A DNA stretch of 64,000 nucleotides from G963665975 sp963665975 (GTDB lineage Bacteria > Bacteroidota > Rhodothermia > Rhodothermales > Bin80). The stretch lies in assembly GCA_963665975.1 (NCBI GenBank), contig OY762508.1, positions 2,790,001 through 2,854,000 on the forward strand. The letters are read 5' to 3'. Position 1 is the stretch's first letter; every line of letters starts with the position of its first letter. The position numbers and the translations under genes were made by a program. Positions 46,258-55,572 of the stretch are shown one piece after another. The notes under the pieces were generated by a model, which saw only the letters and a program-made list of their open reading frames with translations, was not told where the DNA came from and ran no database searches.

Positions 46258-46585
46258 GGGATGAATGGTCGAATGTGGGAGGTAGAGAGTGTCTCAGAGC
46301 GTTTCAGGGGCTTTAGTGATCAACGTCAATTATTTTCTTGGTCGACGACAATTAAGATTTTGTAAAGACAGAGGCCGAGCTTCGAGGCGGAGCCTCGAAG
46401 CTCGAAGCCGAGTGCTTTTTCGCCCCTGGCCGGTACGCGTGATTCCAATTGTAGACAGACGCTATAAATTATCTTCTACGGAGACCTTGTCAGCGTGGCA
46501 TTCCGCGCACCAGTACTCCTGGAAACACCACGTATTACCAGGCATCCTATAGCGTCCAACGCGCCGCACGGCTGTCTATGCGACG
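46258..46585. other. Junction between the ISNCY-like element and the IS21 element
   Basis: No gene is visible. The region must contain the right end of the ISNCY-like element and the left end of the IS21 element; a strong hairpin lies at 46378-46402. Confidence 0.4.
46378..46402. terminator. Perfect hairpin, possible terminator or IS end structure
   Basis: An 11-bp perfect inverted repeat (AGCTTCGAGGC, GGA loop, GCCTCGAAGCT) is followed 13 nt later by a run of five T at 46415. It could be a plus-strand terminator or a structural element at an IS boundary. Confidence 0.4.
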
Positions 46586-47380
46586 TCAGGACCCAGCGCT
46601 CTGGGCGTCATCCTGGACCTGTTGGCGCCGCTTGGAAGCCTCCAGCCGATAGCTCGGCACATTCAGCTCCAGTATCACGCTGTGATGCACGAGCCGGTCT
46701 ATGGCCGCAGCCGTGGTCATCGGATCCTTGAAGATGCGCTCCCACTGACTGAAGGCCAAATTGCTCGTAAGAAGCACGCTGCCACGCTCGTAGCGCTGCG
46801 ACAAGAGCAGAAACAGCACCTCCATCTCCTCCCGAGTGTGCTGCACGTAGCCGATGTCGTCGATAATGAGCGCCTCAAAGCGAGGTAATCGCTTGAGGAG
46901 CGTGGGCAGACGCAGCTGTTGTTTGGCCCATAGCAGATCCTGTACCAGGGTGCTGCAATTGTAGAAGAGCACGCGCCGCCGCTGAAAGATCAACTCCCGA
47001 CCCAGTGCACACACCAGGTGCGTCTTGCCGCTGCCGGGAGGACCGAAGACCAGGACATTCTCCTTGCGGTCCAGAAAGCCTCCCTCCAATAGCACACGCA
47101 GATGGTGGTCTAACCGCAAGGGCAACCGGCCCCGATCGAATGTGTCCAACGTCTTCTCCAGCGGCAGCCGCGACTCGCGCAGCCAACGCTGAATGCGATT
47201 GCTGTGACGCTCCTGTTGCTCCTCTTCTATGAGCTCCAACAGGAAACGCTCGAAGCTCAAGGCCTCCCTGCGGGCCATATCGGCCTTCTCCCGCCAGCAC
47301 GCCCGGATCGCCGGCATACGGAGCTCCTTGAGCCCTGCCTGCAGCGCCCGCTCCAGTTCTGTTGACGTCAGCGTCTTCAT
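46586..47380 (-). CDS. istB: IS21 family transposition helper ATPase IstB
   Basis: This 264-aa AAA+ ATPase of the IS21 type loads the IstA transposase on target DNA. It has the N-terminal IstB helix bundle, Walker A GPPGSGKT at 113-120, and Walker B-type FEALIIDDIGYVQHTREE. LLTSNLAFSQWERIFKDP and AAAIDRLVHHSVILEL are the family-typical C-terminal motifs. Its ATG overlaps the istA stop by 4 bp, the usual istA-istB coupling. The pair appears intact. Confidence 0.95.
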   Translation of the reverse strand: MKTLTSTELERALQAGLKELRMPAIRACWREKADMARREALSFERFLLELIEEEQQERHSNRIQRWLRESRLPLEKTLDTFDRGRLPLRLDHHLRVLLEGGFLDRKENVLVFGPPGSGKTHLVCALGRELIFQRRRVLFYNCSTLVQDLLWAKQQLRLPTLLKRLPRFEALIIDDIGYVQHTREEMEVLFLLLSQRYERGSVLLTSNLAFSQWERIFKDPMTTAAAIDRLVHHSVILELNVPSYRLEASKRRQQVQDDAQSAGS

Positions 47381-48885
47381 GGTGCTACGGTAAGAGAAGT
47401 CCGCGTCGATGGCTCCAACAGGCCGTCATACGCACTCAGATCCACCACAGGAGGCGCTACCAGAAGAACAGGAGCCTTCTGCACCATGCGATCCAGCAGC
47501 GCTTCTACAGCCGCTACCGTAAGGGGCTCTTTGCCCTCCAGCAGCACACGCAGGGCAGCGTCTACGCCCGATTCGCTCTCTTTGGCTGCCAAATACAACA
47601 CACGCAGATACGTCTTGTCGGCCTTCAGAGACGCTCTGTGCGCCCGATGCAGCGCGTCATAGGCCATCCGGAACCGGTGTGTGGGAAAAAGCTCCGCCCG
47701 GTATCGGTACTGGGCAAACGCCCCCGGTTTGCGCACCAGCGAGTCGATCACATCCCGATACTTGATACGGTGCTTGCCTTTTCCATACAGCCGCGGCATG
47801 CGCTCCATGAGATGCTGCCCGTACCACACCTCAACTACCTCGCTGAAAAGACGTACGGCAACCAATTCGCCAACCAGCCGGCTCGACACCGAGTAGATGT
47901 TGCTCTGAACCCGTATCTGACTGCCCTTCGATACCCGCACGCGTAATGCCTTGTAGCTCTCCAGTCGCCGCTTCGCAAGAGGCCGCAGCAAGGCCCGCTC
48001 CTGCTCGAAACGCTCCTTGCGCTGCGCATTCAACTGCGCAAACAGCTTCTCAAGAAAAGCTGTATAGGCCTGCCGGCTCTCAAAATCGCTTCCACCACGC
48101 AACATGAGCTGGTTCCTTATTGCCAGCTTCAGCCGGTAGTGCCGCTGCTCTACCTTTCCGTTCTCGTGCGGACTCCGCACCTGCGTATGCCGCGCTTCCA
48201 TGCCACAGTAGCGCATCAACGCCTGGTAGCGCTCGGTAAAAGCCTCTTTGCCGCCACGCAGCTTGCGTACCGCACAACTCATAGAGTCCGTCTGGTGCAT
48301 CCTGGGCGCGCCTCCACACGCGTGCAGAGCATTCTGCACACCCTCCGAGAGCGCCTCGAAGCTCTCTGAACGGCAAATCGTACCCGTCTCCCAGTTCGAA
48401 TACGCCAGCACAAAGTGGTACAACAGATGGGGAAACGGCTCTCCCTGGATCGTCACACCCAACTCGTTCATGCACGTAAAGTCCGATTGGGCGCGATCTC
48501 CCGGCTCGTACTCCTGGGCAAAGAACACTTCCTTTGGCGGACCCTCGGTCGCCTTCCAATGCTTCACGCGCCGCTGTAATGTGCGCAGCTGGCCCGGCTG
48601 GAACTTGTCCGGATACCGACGCTGCAACTCGCCAAAGAGCGCCTTCACCTCAATATTGGGATTGACCTCCAGAAAGGCCTTGACCTCCTCCCACACGTCC
48701 GCGAACGGATCCTTGCGCGTACGCCACGTGTGCGGCTGCTTCGTCTCGCTTGGCAGCTTGCCCAACCGCACGTACTTCCGCGCGGTAGGCTCACTCATGC
48801 CAGCCTTGGCCGCTGCCGTCATTATGGACTCTCCCTTCTTCAATACCAACCTGCGTAGAAGCAGAACCTGCGAGTCTCGTACCAT
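47377..48885 (-). CDS. istA: IS21 family transposase IstA
   Basis: The protein is about 502 aa from the ATG at 48885 (an ATG at 48927 in frame is possible). An N-terminal HTH (KKGESIMTAAAKAGMSEPTA, RKYVRLGKLPSE) precedes the DDE integrase core: GDRAQSDFTCM (first Asp), APRMHQTDSMSCAV (second Asp) and SPHENGKVEQRHYRL (Glu). A C-terminal Mu-type beta-barrel region follows. It overlaps istB by 4 bp. With IstB it would carry out cut-and-paste transposition. I could not define the terminal inverted repeats. Confidence 0.95.
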   Translation of the reverse strand: MVRDSQVLLLRRLVLKKGESIMTAAAKAGMSEPTARKYVRLGKLPSETKQPHTWRTRKDPFADVWEEVKAFLEVNPNIEVKALFGELQRRYPDKFQPGQLRTLQRRVKHWKATEGPPKEVFFAQEYEPGDRAQSDFTCMNELGVTIQGEPFPHLLYHFVLAYSNWETGTICRSESFEALSEGVQNALHACGGAPRMHQTDSMSCAVRKLRGGKEAFTERYQALMRYCGMEARHTQVRSPHENGKVEQRHYRLKLAIRNQLMLRGGSDFESRQAYTAFLEKLFAQLNAQRKERFEQERALLRPLAKRRLESYKALRVRVSKGSQIRVQSNIYSVSSRLVGELVAVRLFSEVVEVWYGQHLMERMPRLYGKGKHRIKYRDVIDSLVRKPGAFAQYRYRAELFPTHRFRMAYDALHRAHRASLKADKTYLRVLYLAAKESESGVDAALRVLLEGKEPLTVAAVEALLDRMVQKAPVLLVAPPVVDLSAYDGLLEPSTRTSLTVAP

Positions 48886-49018
48886 CTCGAATGTGGATCG
48901 ACTGGAAAAATCCGGTCGTCCACGCACAAGACTGACTCAGGTCCCGAAAACTTTAGGTCAAATGAAAAGCGGGTACGAACTTTGTACTGTTCGCTTCGCT
49001 CACTTGACCTACACGCTC

Positions 49019-52000
49019 ATGCAGAGGCTCCTCTATCTCGGGCTGGACGCCCATGCACGCTCCTGCGTCTTGGCCGCTATGAATGCTACCGGTCGATTGC
49101 TGTACACCAAAGCGTTCACCACATCTCAAGCAGCCCTGATCAGCCATGTGGTGGCGGCGCCAGCTCACGAGAAACGGCTGGTGTTGGAAGAGTCCGCGCT
49201 TGCTGGCTGGATCGCGGATGCCCTTCGCCCCTACGTGGACAAGCTCATCGTATGTGACCCACGACAGAACGCGCTGATCAGTCGTGGCGGCAACAAGGAC
49301 GATTACGCAGATGCCCATAAACTCTGTCGGCTACTGCGACTGGGCGAATTGACCCCGGTGTACCATTCCGATCAGGGGCACCGCGTCGACTTCAAGATTG
49401 CGGTGCAGCAGTACCTGGCCTTCCGACGCAACCAAGCCAGCCTGAAGGCGCAAATCAAGGCCAAGTACCACCAGGCGGGGGTCGTGCACGTGGCGGGTAC
49501 GCGTGTGTTCAGTAAGACAGACCGCACTTATTGTGTGCTGGGCAGCGCCCAGATCAGGTGGGTTCAAGTCCCACTGGCGCTCGGATAAGGGGCGCTATAT
49601 CCAAAAGCGGGGGTAATGCCTCGTTGGCCGGGGTACGGTAATAAGGGAGGATTCCTGGAGGACACGAAGTTGGAAACGACGGATCTACATGGGAGGATGA
49701 CCCCTAAGTTGCCGTGCTGCGAGAGAGCAACCGGAGGGCAGGGTGTCCGCTGCGAGGCGGAATCTGAAGGGCTTGCGGAGAAGTACCGGGCCGTAGTCAA
49801 GGGTGTAAAACCCCGGACGAATCGGTCGGCCAAAGACGGGGCAAGGTCGAGCCGGCAATATGGCGGCGAAGGCGTTCTTATCCACCCGTCGTACCAAGGT
49901 GTGTGCGAACGGCACGGTACGGAAGATCTGGACGTGACCCCAGGAGGGCTCGTCATGTTTCCGGGTGGCACCGGGATAACCGATCCTATAAGCCGAAAGG
50001 CGAAGTGGAGAGGGATGCGTGGCGAGTCGTCGGACAACTGCATAGTACCTCAAGCGTGGCGAAAGCCACGTGACTGCGCAAGCGGCGACCGAGTGGGTCG
50101 GGGAAGGCGGTTGGCAAGAGTGGTTGGAGAGAGACAATAGGCGAGTGAGTAAGGCTGATAAGGAGGACAAGTTCCATGAGTGAAAAACCCGGACATTATC
50201 AGCCGAGGAGACTTGCGGATTGGATCAATCCAACGGGCAAGAGGAAGGTCCACTCTCTGGTGGACAAGGTATACAGTCGGAAGAATCTGGAGATGGCTTG
50301 GGAGAAGGTGAGGCGTAACGGTGGGGTAGGAGGCGTTGACCGCGAGAGTCTGGAGTCGTTTGAGGAATCTCTTGAGGAGAATCTGGATCGGCTACATCAG
50401 GAGCTCAAGGATCGTGTCTACTGTCCACAGCCGGTGATGCAGCACAAGATTCCCAAAGCTGGCCAGCCGGGCAAGTATCGCAAGTTGGGTATCCCCACGA
50501 TCTATGATCGGGTGTGTCAGCAGGCGCTACGGAACCGGTTGGAGTCGATCTTTGAACCGGTATTCGATGACGCCAACTTCGGCTACCGGAAAGGAAGATC
50601 GACGCGGGATGCGCTTCGGAAGGTCTGGAGAGAATTGGAGGCAGGGAACGAGTGGGTAGTGGACGCGGATCTGAAGGATTTCTTTGGATCGGTGGATCAC
50701 GACAAGCTACTTGTGCTGGTCAATCAGATGGTGTCGGATGGGAGGGTGTTGGGACTGCTAAAGCAAATGCTCAAGGCGGGGTATGTGGCGGATGGTTGTT
50801 GGCACGCTACAGACAGAGGGACGCCACAAGGCGGCGTCATCTCTCCCTTGCTGAGCAACATTCTGTTAACTCCGTTTGACCGGGAGATGCGGCGTAGAGG
50901 GTATCGGCTTACACGGTACGCCGATGACTGGGTGATCACGTGTCGTACGCGTAGGGAAGCCTACGCGGCGATGGGGTGTGCCCGTCGTATCTTGGAGAAG
51001 TTGGGTGTGACCCTCAATTCCAGAAAGACGAAGATCGTTCACGTGCGTGGCGGCTTTGAATTCCTGGGATACAAGATCAAGCGTGGCAGCCGACCGATGA
51101 GGCTGGCGCCAGACAAGATCAAGAGTGGAATTCGCGCTGGAAATTTGTACGCATATCCGCGCGAAGCTTCCATCCAACGCTTCAAGGAGCAAATCCGTCG
51201 TCGTACGAGCCGCAAGGCTCCGGTCAGTACACGCGTGCTGATTGCGCAACTCAACCCGGTCATTCGCGGATGGGGCAACTACTATTGTAGGGCACACATT
51301 CGCACACTCTTCAATCGTCTGGACCGATGGATTGTGCGACGCATCTGGTCGCACCGGTTCAAGCGTTGGCGCTGCAGGGGCTGGAAAAGGCTGCCGGAGC
51401 GTCGGCTCTATGACGAGTATGGACTGATATCGTTGATCTATCTCATTCCTTCCTTGCAGTCTCGGCGACGCACTCTTGTGAAAGCGGCTTACGGGAAAAC
51501 CGTACGGGCTGTTTGAGCGGCGGACGGAGGTCAGCCCTTCGGGGCGCCTCCTCCGACCCGACACCTCAAGCAACTGCCCAGCGCCGCCCGTCAAGCGACC
51601 GTCCGGCGGCTGTACACGCTGCTGGATGCGGCGGTCAGCGTACAGAAGGAGGCCCGTGCCGCCATGATCCGCCTGGGACGGCGATACCCAGAGATCCAGC
51701 GCTTCATGCAAATGCCGGGCATCGGCGAGGTGGGTGCGCATGTGTTCGACGCTTACATTCAGACGCCGCACCGGTTTGCCACCAAGCAAAAGTTGTGGCG
51801 TTATTGCATACTCGGCGTACTGGAGCGCAGCAGTAGCGGCAAGCCTCTGGCCTACAAGCGCCTCGACCGCTCGGGGTCAGGTGCGCTGAAAGCCGTCAGC
51901 TATCAGTGCTGGCTGTCCGCCCGGAAAACCCGTGAACCCAACGAGGTATCGCAGTTCTACGAGGCCTCACTGATCCGCACGGGCAACCCTACGGCTGCGC

Positions 52001-52119
52001 GACTCAACACGCAGCGTAAGGTACTGCTCGTACTTTGGACCATCTGGAAGCACAATGTAGCCTACAACCCACACCTGTTCGTCACCCCAGCCCGTGGAAG
52101 CTGTGTGCGCAGCGGCTGA
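49019..52119 (+). CDS. IS110-family DEDD transposase, split by a group II intron
   Basis: Exon 1 (49019-49532) encodes MQRLLYLGLDAHARSCVLAA through GTRVFSKTDRTY, the RuvC-like DEDD N-terminus (LDAH; CDPRQNALISRGGNKDDYAD). Exon 2 (51563-52119) encodes YLKQLPSAARQATVRRLYTL and the transposase_20-like C-terminus (MQMPGIGEVGAHVFDAYIQT, VLERSSSGKPLAYKRLDRSG). Joining 49532 to 51563 gives one in-frame protein of 356 aa, exactly the length of the uninterrupted paralogue at 53103. Without splicing, the first frame runs into intron sequence and stops at 49588. Expression therefore depends on intron removal. Confidence 0.88.
49533..51562 (+). mobile_element. Group II intron (about 2030 nt), apparently complete
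   Basis: The 5' end is GTGTG, matching the GUGYG consensus. The exon-1 end CTTATT (IBS1, 49527-49532) is the exact complement of AATAAG at 49640-49645 (EBS1), which fixes the 5' splice site. The intron-encoded protein lies at 50176-51516. Domain V is recognised at about 51483-51513, starting with the AGC triad, capped by GAAA and carrying a 2-nt bulge, and overlapping the end of the ORF. Domain VI is the CGGA...TCCG hairpin at about 51522-51555, with a candidate branch A at 51556. The 3' end is AC at 51562. All parts needed for self-splicing are in order. Confidence 0.9.
50176..51516 (+). CDS. ltrA: Group II intron reverse transcriptase/maturase
   Basis: This 446-aa intron-encoded protein assists splicing and retrohoming. 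RT motifs in order are KPGQPGK-like AGQPGKYRKLGIPTIYDR (~95-112), FGYRKGRSTRDAL (~135), the first catalytic aspartates in VVDADLKDFFGSVDHD (161-176), TPQGGVISPLLSNILL (~216) and YADDWVI (248-254). FEFLGYKIKRG follows, then a maturase X/GIIM domain (VIRGWGNYYCR, RWIVRRIWSHRFKRW). There is no HNH endonuclease domain, so mobility would use a free 3' end. Its last codons overlap domain V of the intron RNA. Confidence 0.95.
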   Translation: MSEKPGHYQPRRLADWINPTGKRKVHSLVDKVYSRKNLEMAWEKVRRNGGVGGVDRESLESFEESLEENLDRLHQELKDRVYCPQPVMQHKIPKAGQPGKYRKLGIPTIYDRVCQQALRNRLESIFEPVFDDANFGYRKGRSTRDALRKVWRELEAGNEWVVDADLKDFFGSVDHDKLLVLVNQMVSDGRVLGLLKQMLKAGYVADGCWHATDRGTPQGGVISPLLSNILLTPFDREMRRRGYRLTRYADDWVITCRTRREAYAAMGCARRILEKLGVTLNSRKTKIVHVRGGFEFLGYKIKRGSRPMRLAPDKIKSGIRAGNLYAYPREASIQRFKEQIRRRTSRKAPVSTRVLIAQLNPVIRGWGNYYCRAHIRTLFNRLDRWIVRRIWSHRFKRWRCRGWKRLPERRLYDEYGLISLIYLIPSLQSRRRTLVKAAYGKTVRAV

Positions 52120-52470
52120 CCCATAGGGCCCTGCGACCACCGCCCGCGGATTCGGGTAGCCGGGGCATGCTCCAACGACAATTTACTGCTCCACCGTGTG
52201 GAAGCTCGAACTTTAGGATAGCACCCCGGCCCTCATGCCCTATATGACGCTAGCGCCCACGCATTCGGGACGCTCACAAACGAGTATGGCCACTGAGACG
52301 CTTTCGCTCAAGTCGTGTATGTCCGCATCCAGGCTGTGGGTCGCTTGGCACAAGATTGGATAGCCCAGAGCGCACGTCAACTCCCCCGCGCACCACGCAC
52401 CCTGCAAAATCCACCGGTTCTGCAGACAGGAGACGTACGGGCGGAACTTACCTTTTCAAACGAATTGTCG
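52120..52470 (+). ncRNA. IS110 A right-end noncoding region, candidate guide (seek/bridge) RNA locus
   Basis: About 350 bp without an open gene follows the transposase stop and is repeated with very high identity at 54174-54524. In IS1111-type IS110 elements the downstream end encodes the RNA that pairs with target and donor DNA. The conserved length and position fit that role. I did not fold it, and no guide loops are assigned. Confidence 0.4.
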
Positions 52471-52484
52471 TTGCCGTTAATTCT

Positions 52485-52681
52485 AGGTCAAATGAAAAGT
52501 GGGTGCGAACTTTGTACTGTTCGCTTCGCTCACTTGACCTTCACGCTCATGCAGAGGCTCTTCTATCTCGGGCTGGACGCCCATGCACGCTCCTGCGTCT
52601 TGGCGGCTATGAATGCTACCGGCCGATTGCTGTACACCAAAGCGTTCACCACATCTCAAGCAGCCCTGATCAGCCATGTGG
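52485..52681 (+). repeat. Duplicated 5' end of IS110 A (truncated copy)
   Basis: This segment repeats 48955-49151 at an offset of 3530 bp with only a few mismatches. It covers the left end, the ATG and about 44 codons of the transposase, then is broken off by an IS21-like end at 52683. Confidence 0.92.
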
Positions 52682-52682
52682 G

Positions 52683-53037
52683 TGTGTTTATTCCGACGAT
52701 GTCGATCACCTAAACCGAGCGATGTCGATCACTTTATTGGTCCGTTCACCGCTGTTGATTGTTAACGTTGTGAGTGATCGCTTTGGTTCGTTTCGTCTGC
52801 CATTGTGGCAAGGTGTTTCCGCATGGAATCGCCGCTTAGAGCGATGCGATGCGCGTTGTGAATGAGCCGATCCAGAATAGCGTCGGCCAGGGTTGGGTTT
52901 TCCATGGTTTTGTGCCAGAGATCAAGCGGGAATTGGCTGGTGATGATCGTGGAGCGCTGCTGGTGGCGATCATCGAGCACTTCAAGAAGGTCCTGTTGTT
53001 GGCTTGCTGTGAGTGTAGTCAATCCCCAGGTAATATC
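52683..53037 (-). pseudogene. IS21 family IstB C-terminal fragment
   Basis: The minus strand from about 53037 encodes DITWGLTTLTASQQQDLLEV, LDDRHQQRSTIITSQFPLDL, WHKTMENPTLADAILDRLIH and NAHRIALSGDSMRK, the last ~90 residues of an IstB of a different subfamily from that at 46586. The left edge begins TGTGTTTATTCC and has two copies of CGATGTCGATCAC, like the multiple terminal repeats of IS21 ends. The rest of the element is missing; IS110 B sequence follows directly. Confidence 0.8.
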
Positions 53038-53102
53038 AAAAACGGTCGCGTACGCACGCGCGTACTTAACGATCGATCAATCATATTACCGGGAGGTGCC
53101 GC

Positions 53103-54173
53103 ATGCTACAACGGGTATACCTTGGCTTGGACGCGCATATCCGCCATTGCGTGCTGGCGGGCATGGATGCGCGTGGCAGGCTGCTTTTCAGCGAACGCTT
53201 TCCGACTTCGGAAGCGGCGCTGCAAAGTCACATGGTGGCAATTCAAGCGCGCAAGAAAGAACTGGCCCTGGAGGAATCCTCGTTGGCGGACTGGCTGGCG
53301 GGAGTGCTGCAGGATTATGTGGATGTGCTCATTGTGTGTGATCCACGTCAGAATGCGCTTATCAGCCATAGCGCGCACAAAGACGGCCGAGAGGATGCCT
53401 GGAACCTGTGCCGCTTGCTGCGGCTGGGCGAGCTCAAGCCCGTATTTCATTCTGAACAGGCGCATCGGGGGATTTTCAAGAGTGCTGTGCAGCACGATCT
53501 GAGTCTGCGTGATCAGCAGTCCAGCCTGAAAACGCGTATCAAGGCCATGTACCACAAGGCCGGAGTGTTACGCCTGGACGGTGCGCGCGTCTTCAATCCA
53601 ACGTACCGTGCCCAGTATCTGGACCAACTGCCGGATCAGCCCCGTCGTGTCATGGTATCGAATCAGTATTCGGTGCTGGATACGATGCTTGCGGCCCAGC
53701 AAGCGGCGTTTAACGAGATGATCCGGCAAGGTAAGCGGTACCCCGAGATCAGGGAATTCATGAAGATGCCGGGCGTGGGTCCAATCGGCGCCCATGTCTT
53801 TGACGCCTTCATCCAGACGCCGCACCGGTTTGCCACCAAGCAAAAGTCGTGGCGTTACTGCAAACTCGGGGTACTGGAGCGCAGCAGCAGCGGCAAGCCT
53901 CTCGCCTACAAGCGCCTCGATCGCTCGGGGTCAGGTGCGCTGAAAGCCGTCAGCTATCAGTGCTGGCTGTCCGCCCGGAAAACCCGTGAACCCAACGAGG
54001 TATCGCAGTTCTACGAGGCCTCACTGATCCGCACGGGCAACTCTACGGCTGCGCGACTCAACACGCAGCGTAAGGTGCTGCTCGTGCTTTGGACCATCTG
54101 GAAGCACAATGTAGCCTACAACCCACACCTGTTCGTCACCCCTGCCCGTGGAAGCTGTGTGCGCAGCGGCTGA
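53103..54173 (+). CDS. IS110-family DEDD transposase (uninterrupted, mosaic copy B)
   Basis: This 356-aa transposase begins MLQRVYLGLDAHIRHCVLAG. DEDD motifs are LDAH and VLIVCDPRQNALISHSAHKD; the C-terminal serine-containing region is VLERSSSGKPLAYKRLDRSG. Up to about residue 237 it is clearly diverged from copy A at the protein level. From about 53814 onward the DNA is nearly identical to 51760-52470 of copy A, including the 3' noncoding region. This abrupt change implies recombination or gene conversion between two related IS110 elements. The reading frame is intact. Confidence 0.93.
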   Translation: MLQRVYLGLDAHIRHCVLAGMDARGRLLFSERFPTSEAALQSHMVAIQARKKELALEESSLADWLAGVLQDYVDVLIVCDPRQNALISHSAHKDGREDAWNLCRLLRLGELKPVFHSEQAHRGIFKSAVQHDLSLRDQQSSLKTRIKAMYHKAGVLRLDGARVFNPTYRAQYLDQLPDQPRRVMVSNQYSVLDTMLAAQQAAFNEMIRQGKRYPEIREFMKMPGVGPIGAHVFDAFIQTPHRFATKQKSWRYCKLGVLERSSSGKPLAYKRLDRSGSGALKAVSYQCWLSARKTREPNEVSQFYEASLIRTGNSTAARLNTQRKVLLVLWTIWKHNVAYNPHLFVTPARGSCVRSG

Positions 54174-54524
54174 CCCATAGGGCCCTGCGACCACCGCCCG
54201 CGGATTCGGGTAGCCGGGACATGCTCCAGCGACATTTTACTGCTCCACCGTGTGGAAGCTCGAATTCTAGGATAGCACCCCGGCCCTCATGCCCCATATG
54301 ACGCTAGCGCCCACGCATTCGGGACGCTCACAAACGAGTATGGCCACTGAGACGCTTTCGCTCAAGTCGTGTATGTCCGCATCCAGGCTGTGGTTCACTT
54401 GGCACAAGATTGGATAGCCCAGAGCGCACGTCAACTCCCCCGCGCACCACGCACCCTGCAAAATCCACCGGTTCTGCAGACAGGAGACGTACGGGCGGAA
54501 CTTACCTTTTCAAACGAAATGTCG
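54174..54524 (+). ncRNA. IS110 B right-end noncoding region, candidate guide RNA locus
   Basis: This is a near-identical copy of 52120-52470 (offset 2054 bp), differing at few positions. Homology stops just after CAAACGAA near 54518-54524, which probably marks the right end of the element. It is a candidate seek/bridge RNA by position only. Confidence 0.4.
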
Positions 54525-54751
54525 TCAATCACTTTAGGCGTCTGAAGGATAGTCACGTCGGGTGAGATTCGTGAGAAACAAGGGATTACAAGGTGTTACT
54601 TTATAGTATCTTCACGTATTGTCGGGCAAGCACTAGGTAAGTGCGTTATCGACCAGTGTATGCGGTATAAGTCATCCAGGCATAACGTGCAGGAATGGAA
54701 AATGTGTCAGGAGAAGAAATTGTGGTGAAGATGCCTGTTGGTCCGGGAAGA
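54525..54751. other. Junction right of the IS110 elements
   Basis: This is lower-GC sequence without a recognisable gene or RNA. It marks the change from the mobile-element cluster to the PH-like gene and STAND-gene region. Confidence 0.35.
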
Positions 54752-55090
54752 CTATGTGGCAATGCGCCTGAGGCAAAGCCTCTGGAATTCATCGCGGGCT
54801 TTCTTTGACTTGAAGAGAATCAGTATGCGGGAGGCATCTCCGAGCAGCTGGGCATATGGCTGCTCCTTCTTCATGCCCGTGGCCACACGGCCCACATCCT
54901 TGTACCAAACCAGTGTGACCTGGAGTCCCATAGGGGTCGTGCGGCTTAACACAATGCGCTTGCTCGTCGCAAGTAGTTGTGCGGATTTCAGGCCAGACCC
55001 CATTTCGATTTCGAACCGCACTTTCTCGGAGAATCGAACACGCTCATCGCCCAGTAGGCTTGCGAGGCTTTCTTTATATCGGGAACGCAT
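54752..55090 (-). CDS. Small PH-like domain protein (hypothetical)
   Basis: This 112-aa protein has no signal peptide. The layout LASLLGDERVRFSEKVRFEI, LLATSKRIVLSRTTPMGLQV and LVWYKDVGRVATG, then a final helix KKARDEFQRLCLRRI, resembles bacterial PH (YokE/bPH) domains: DE-V at the start, a T/S-xRI strand and a C-terminal helix. Such domains bind lipids or proteins. The gene stands alone between mobile elements and the STAND gene on the same strand as the latter, with a 480-bp gap. The function is unknown. Confidence 0.5.
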   Translation of the reverse strand: MRSRYKESLASLLGDERVRFSEKVRFEIEMGSGLKSAQLLATSKRIVLSRTTPMGLQVTLVWYKDVGRVATGMKKEQPYAQLLGDASRILILFKSKKARDEFQRLCLRRIAT

Positions 55091-55572
55091 GAGAATGGCT
55101 ATTCTGCCAGACCAGTTATGGAGTGCGCCACAACCTATGCCAAGGATCTGTTAGCGCAGTGATATGGAGTGCTGGTCTTACGGAGTTTGCTATTATAAGT
55201 AAGCGATCTATGCTCTGGAGGCCAATTGCACCAAGGGGACCGGGCGCCGGAAGAAACGATGTATCGATCACGGCGGCCAGATTGCGGTACTGCACATGAA
55301 ATATAGCAAGATGCACCGTAGCATGGGGTACACTATACTGGTTTTATCCACCCTCGGCATTGCGGCCCGCTACCAGTCCGCTCTCTGTTACAAGAAGCCG
55401 CCGTCAAGCTCACCATGTAATTGACCATACGGATAGGTTCAAAAAGCTGGCCAAACATACACATGTGCCGCTCGCAGATTTGTTGCTCCCTGGTAGTCGT
55501 CCGGTGTGTGCCAAGAAGGCATGCGTTATAGAGGATACGTCAATTTGTGGTAGAATTTCAGAATCAGCGCCA
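55091..55572. other. Intergenic region between the PH-like gene and the STAND gene
   Basis: I see no gene. Short frames on both strands lack recognisable domains. Confidence 0.35.

Larger units (their letters stand above)
48955..52470 (+). mobile_element. IS110-family element A, interrupted by a group II intron
   Basis: The left end begins near AGGTCAAATG at 48955 and contains a sub-terminal inverted repeat (AGGTCAA with TTGACCT at about 49004). The transposase gene starts 64 bp in. The right noncoding part (52120-52470) is repeated almost exactly at 54174-54524. The left 197 bp is repeated at 52485-52681. A short left end and a ~350-bp right noncoding end fit the IS1111-type layout, in which the guide (seek/bridge) RNA lies downstream of the transposase. 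The exact outer boundaries are inferred from the repeats. Confidence 0.75.
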
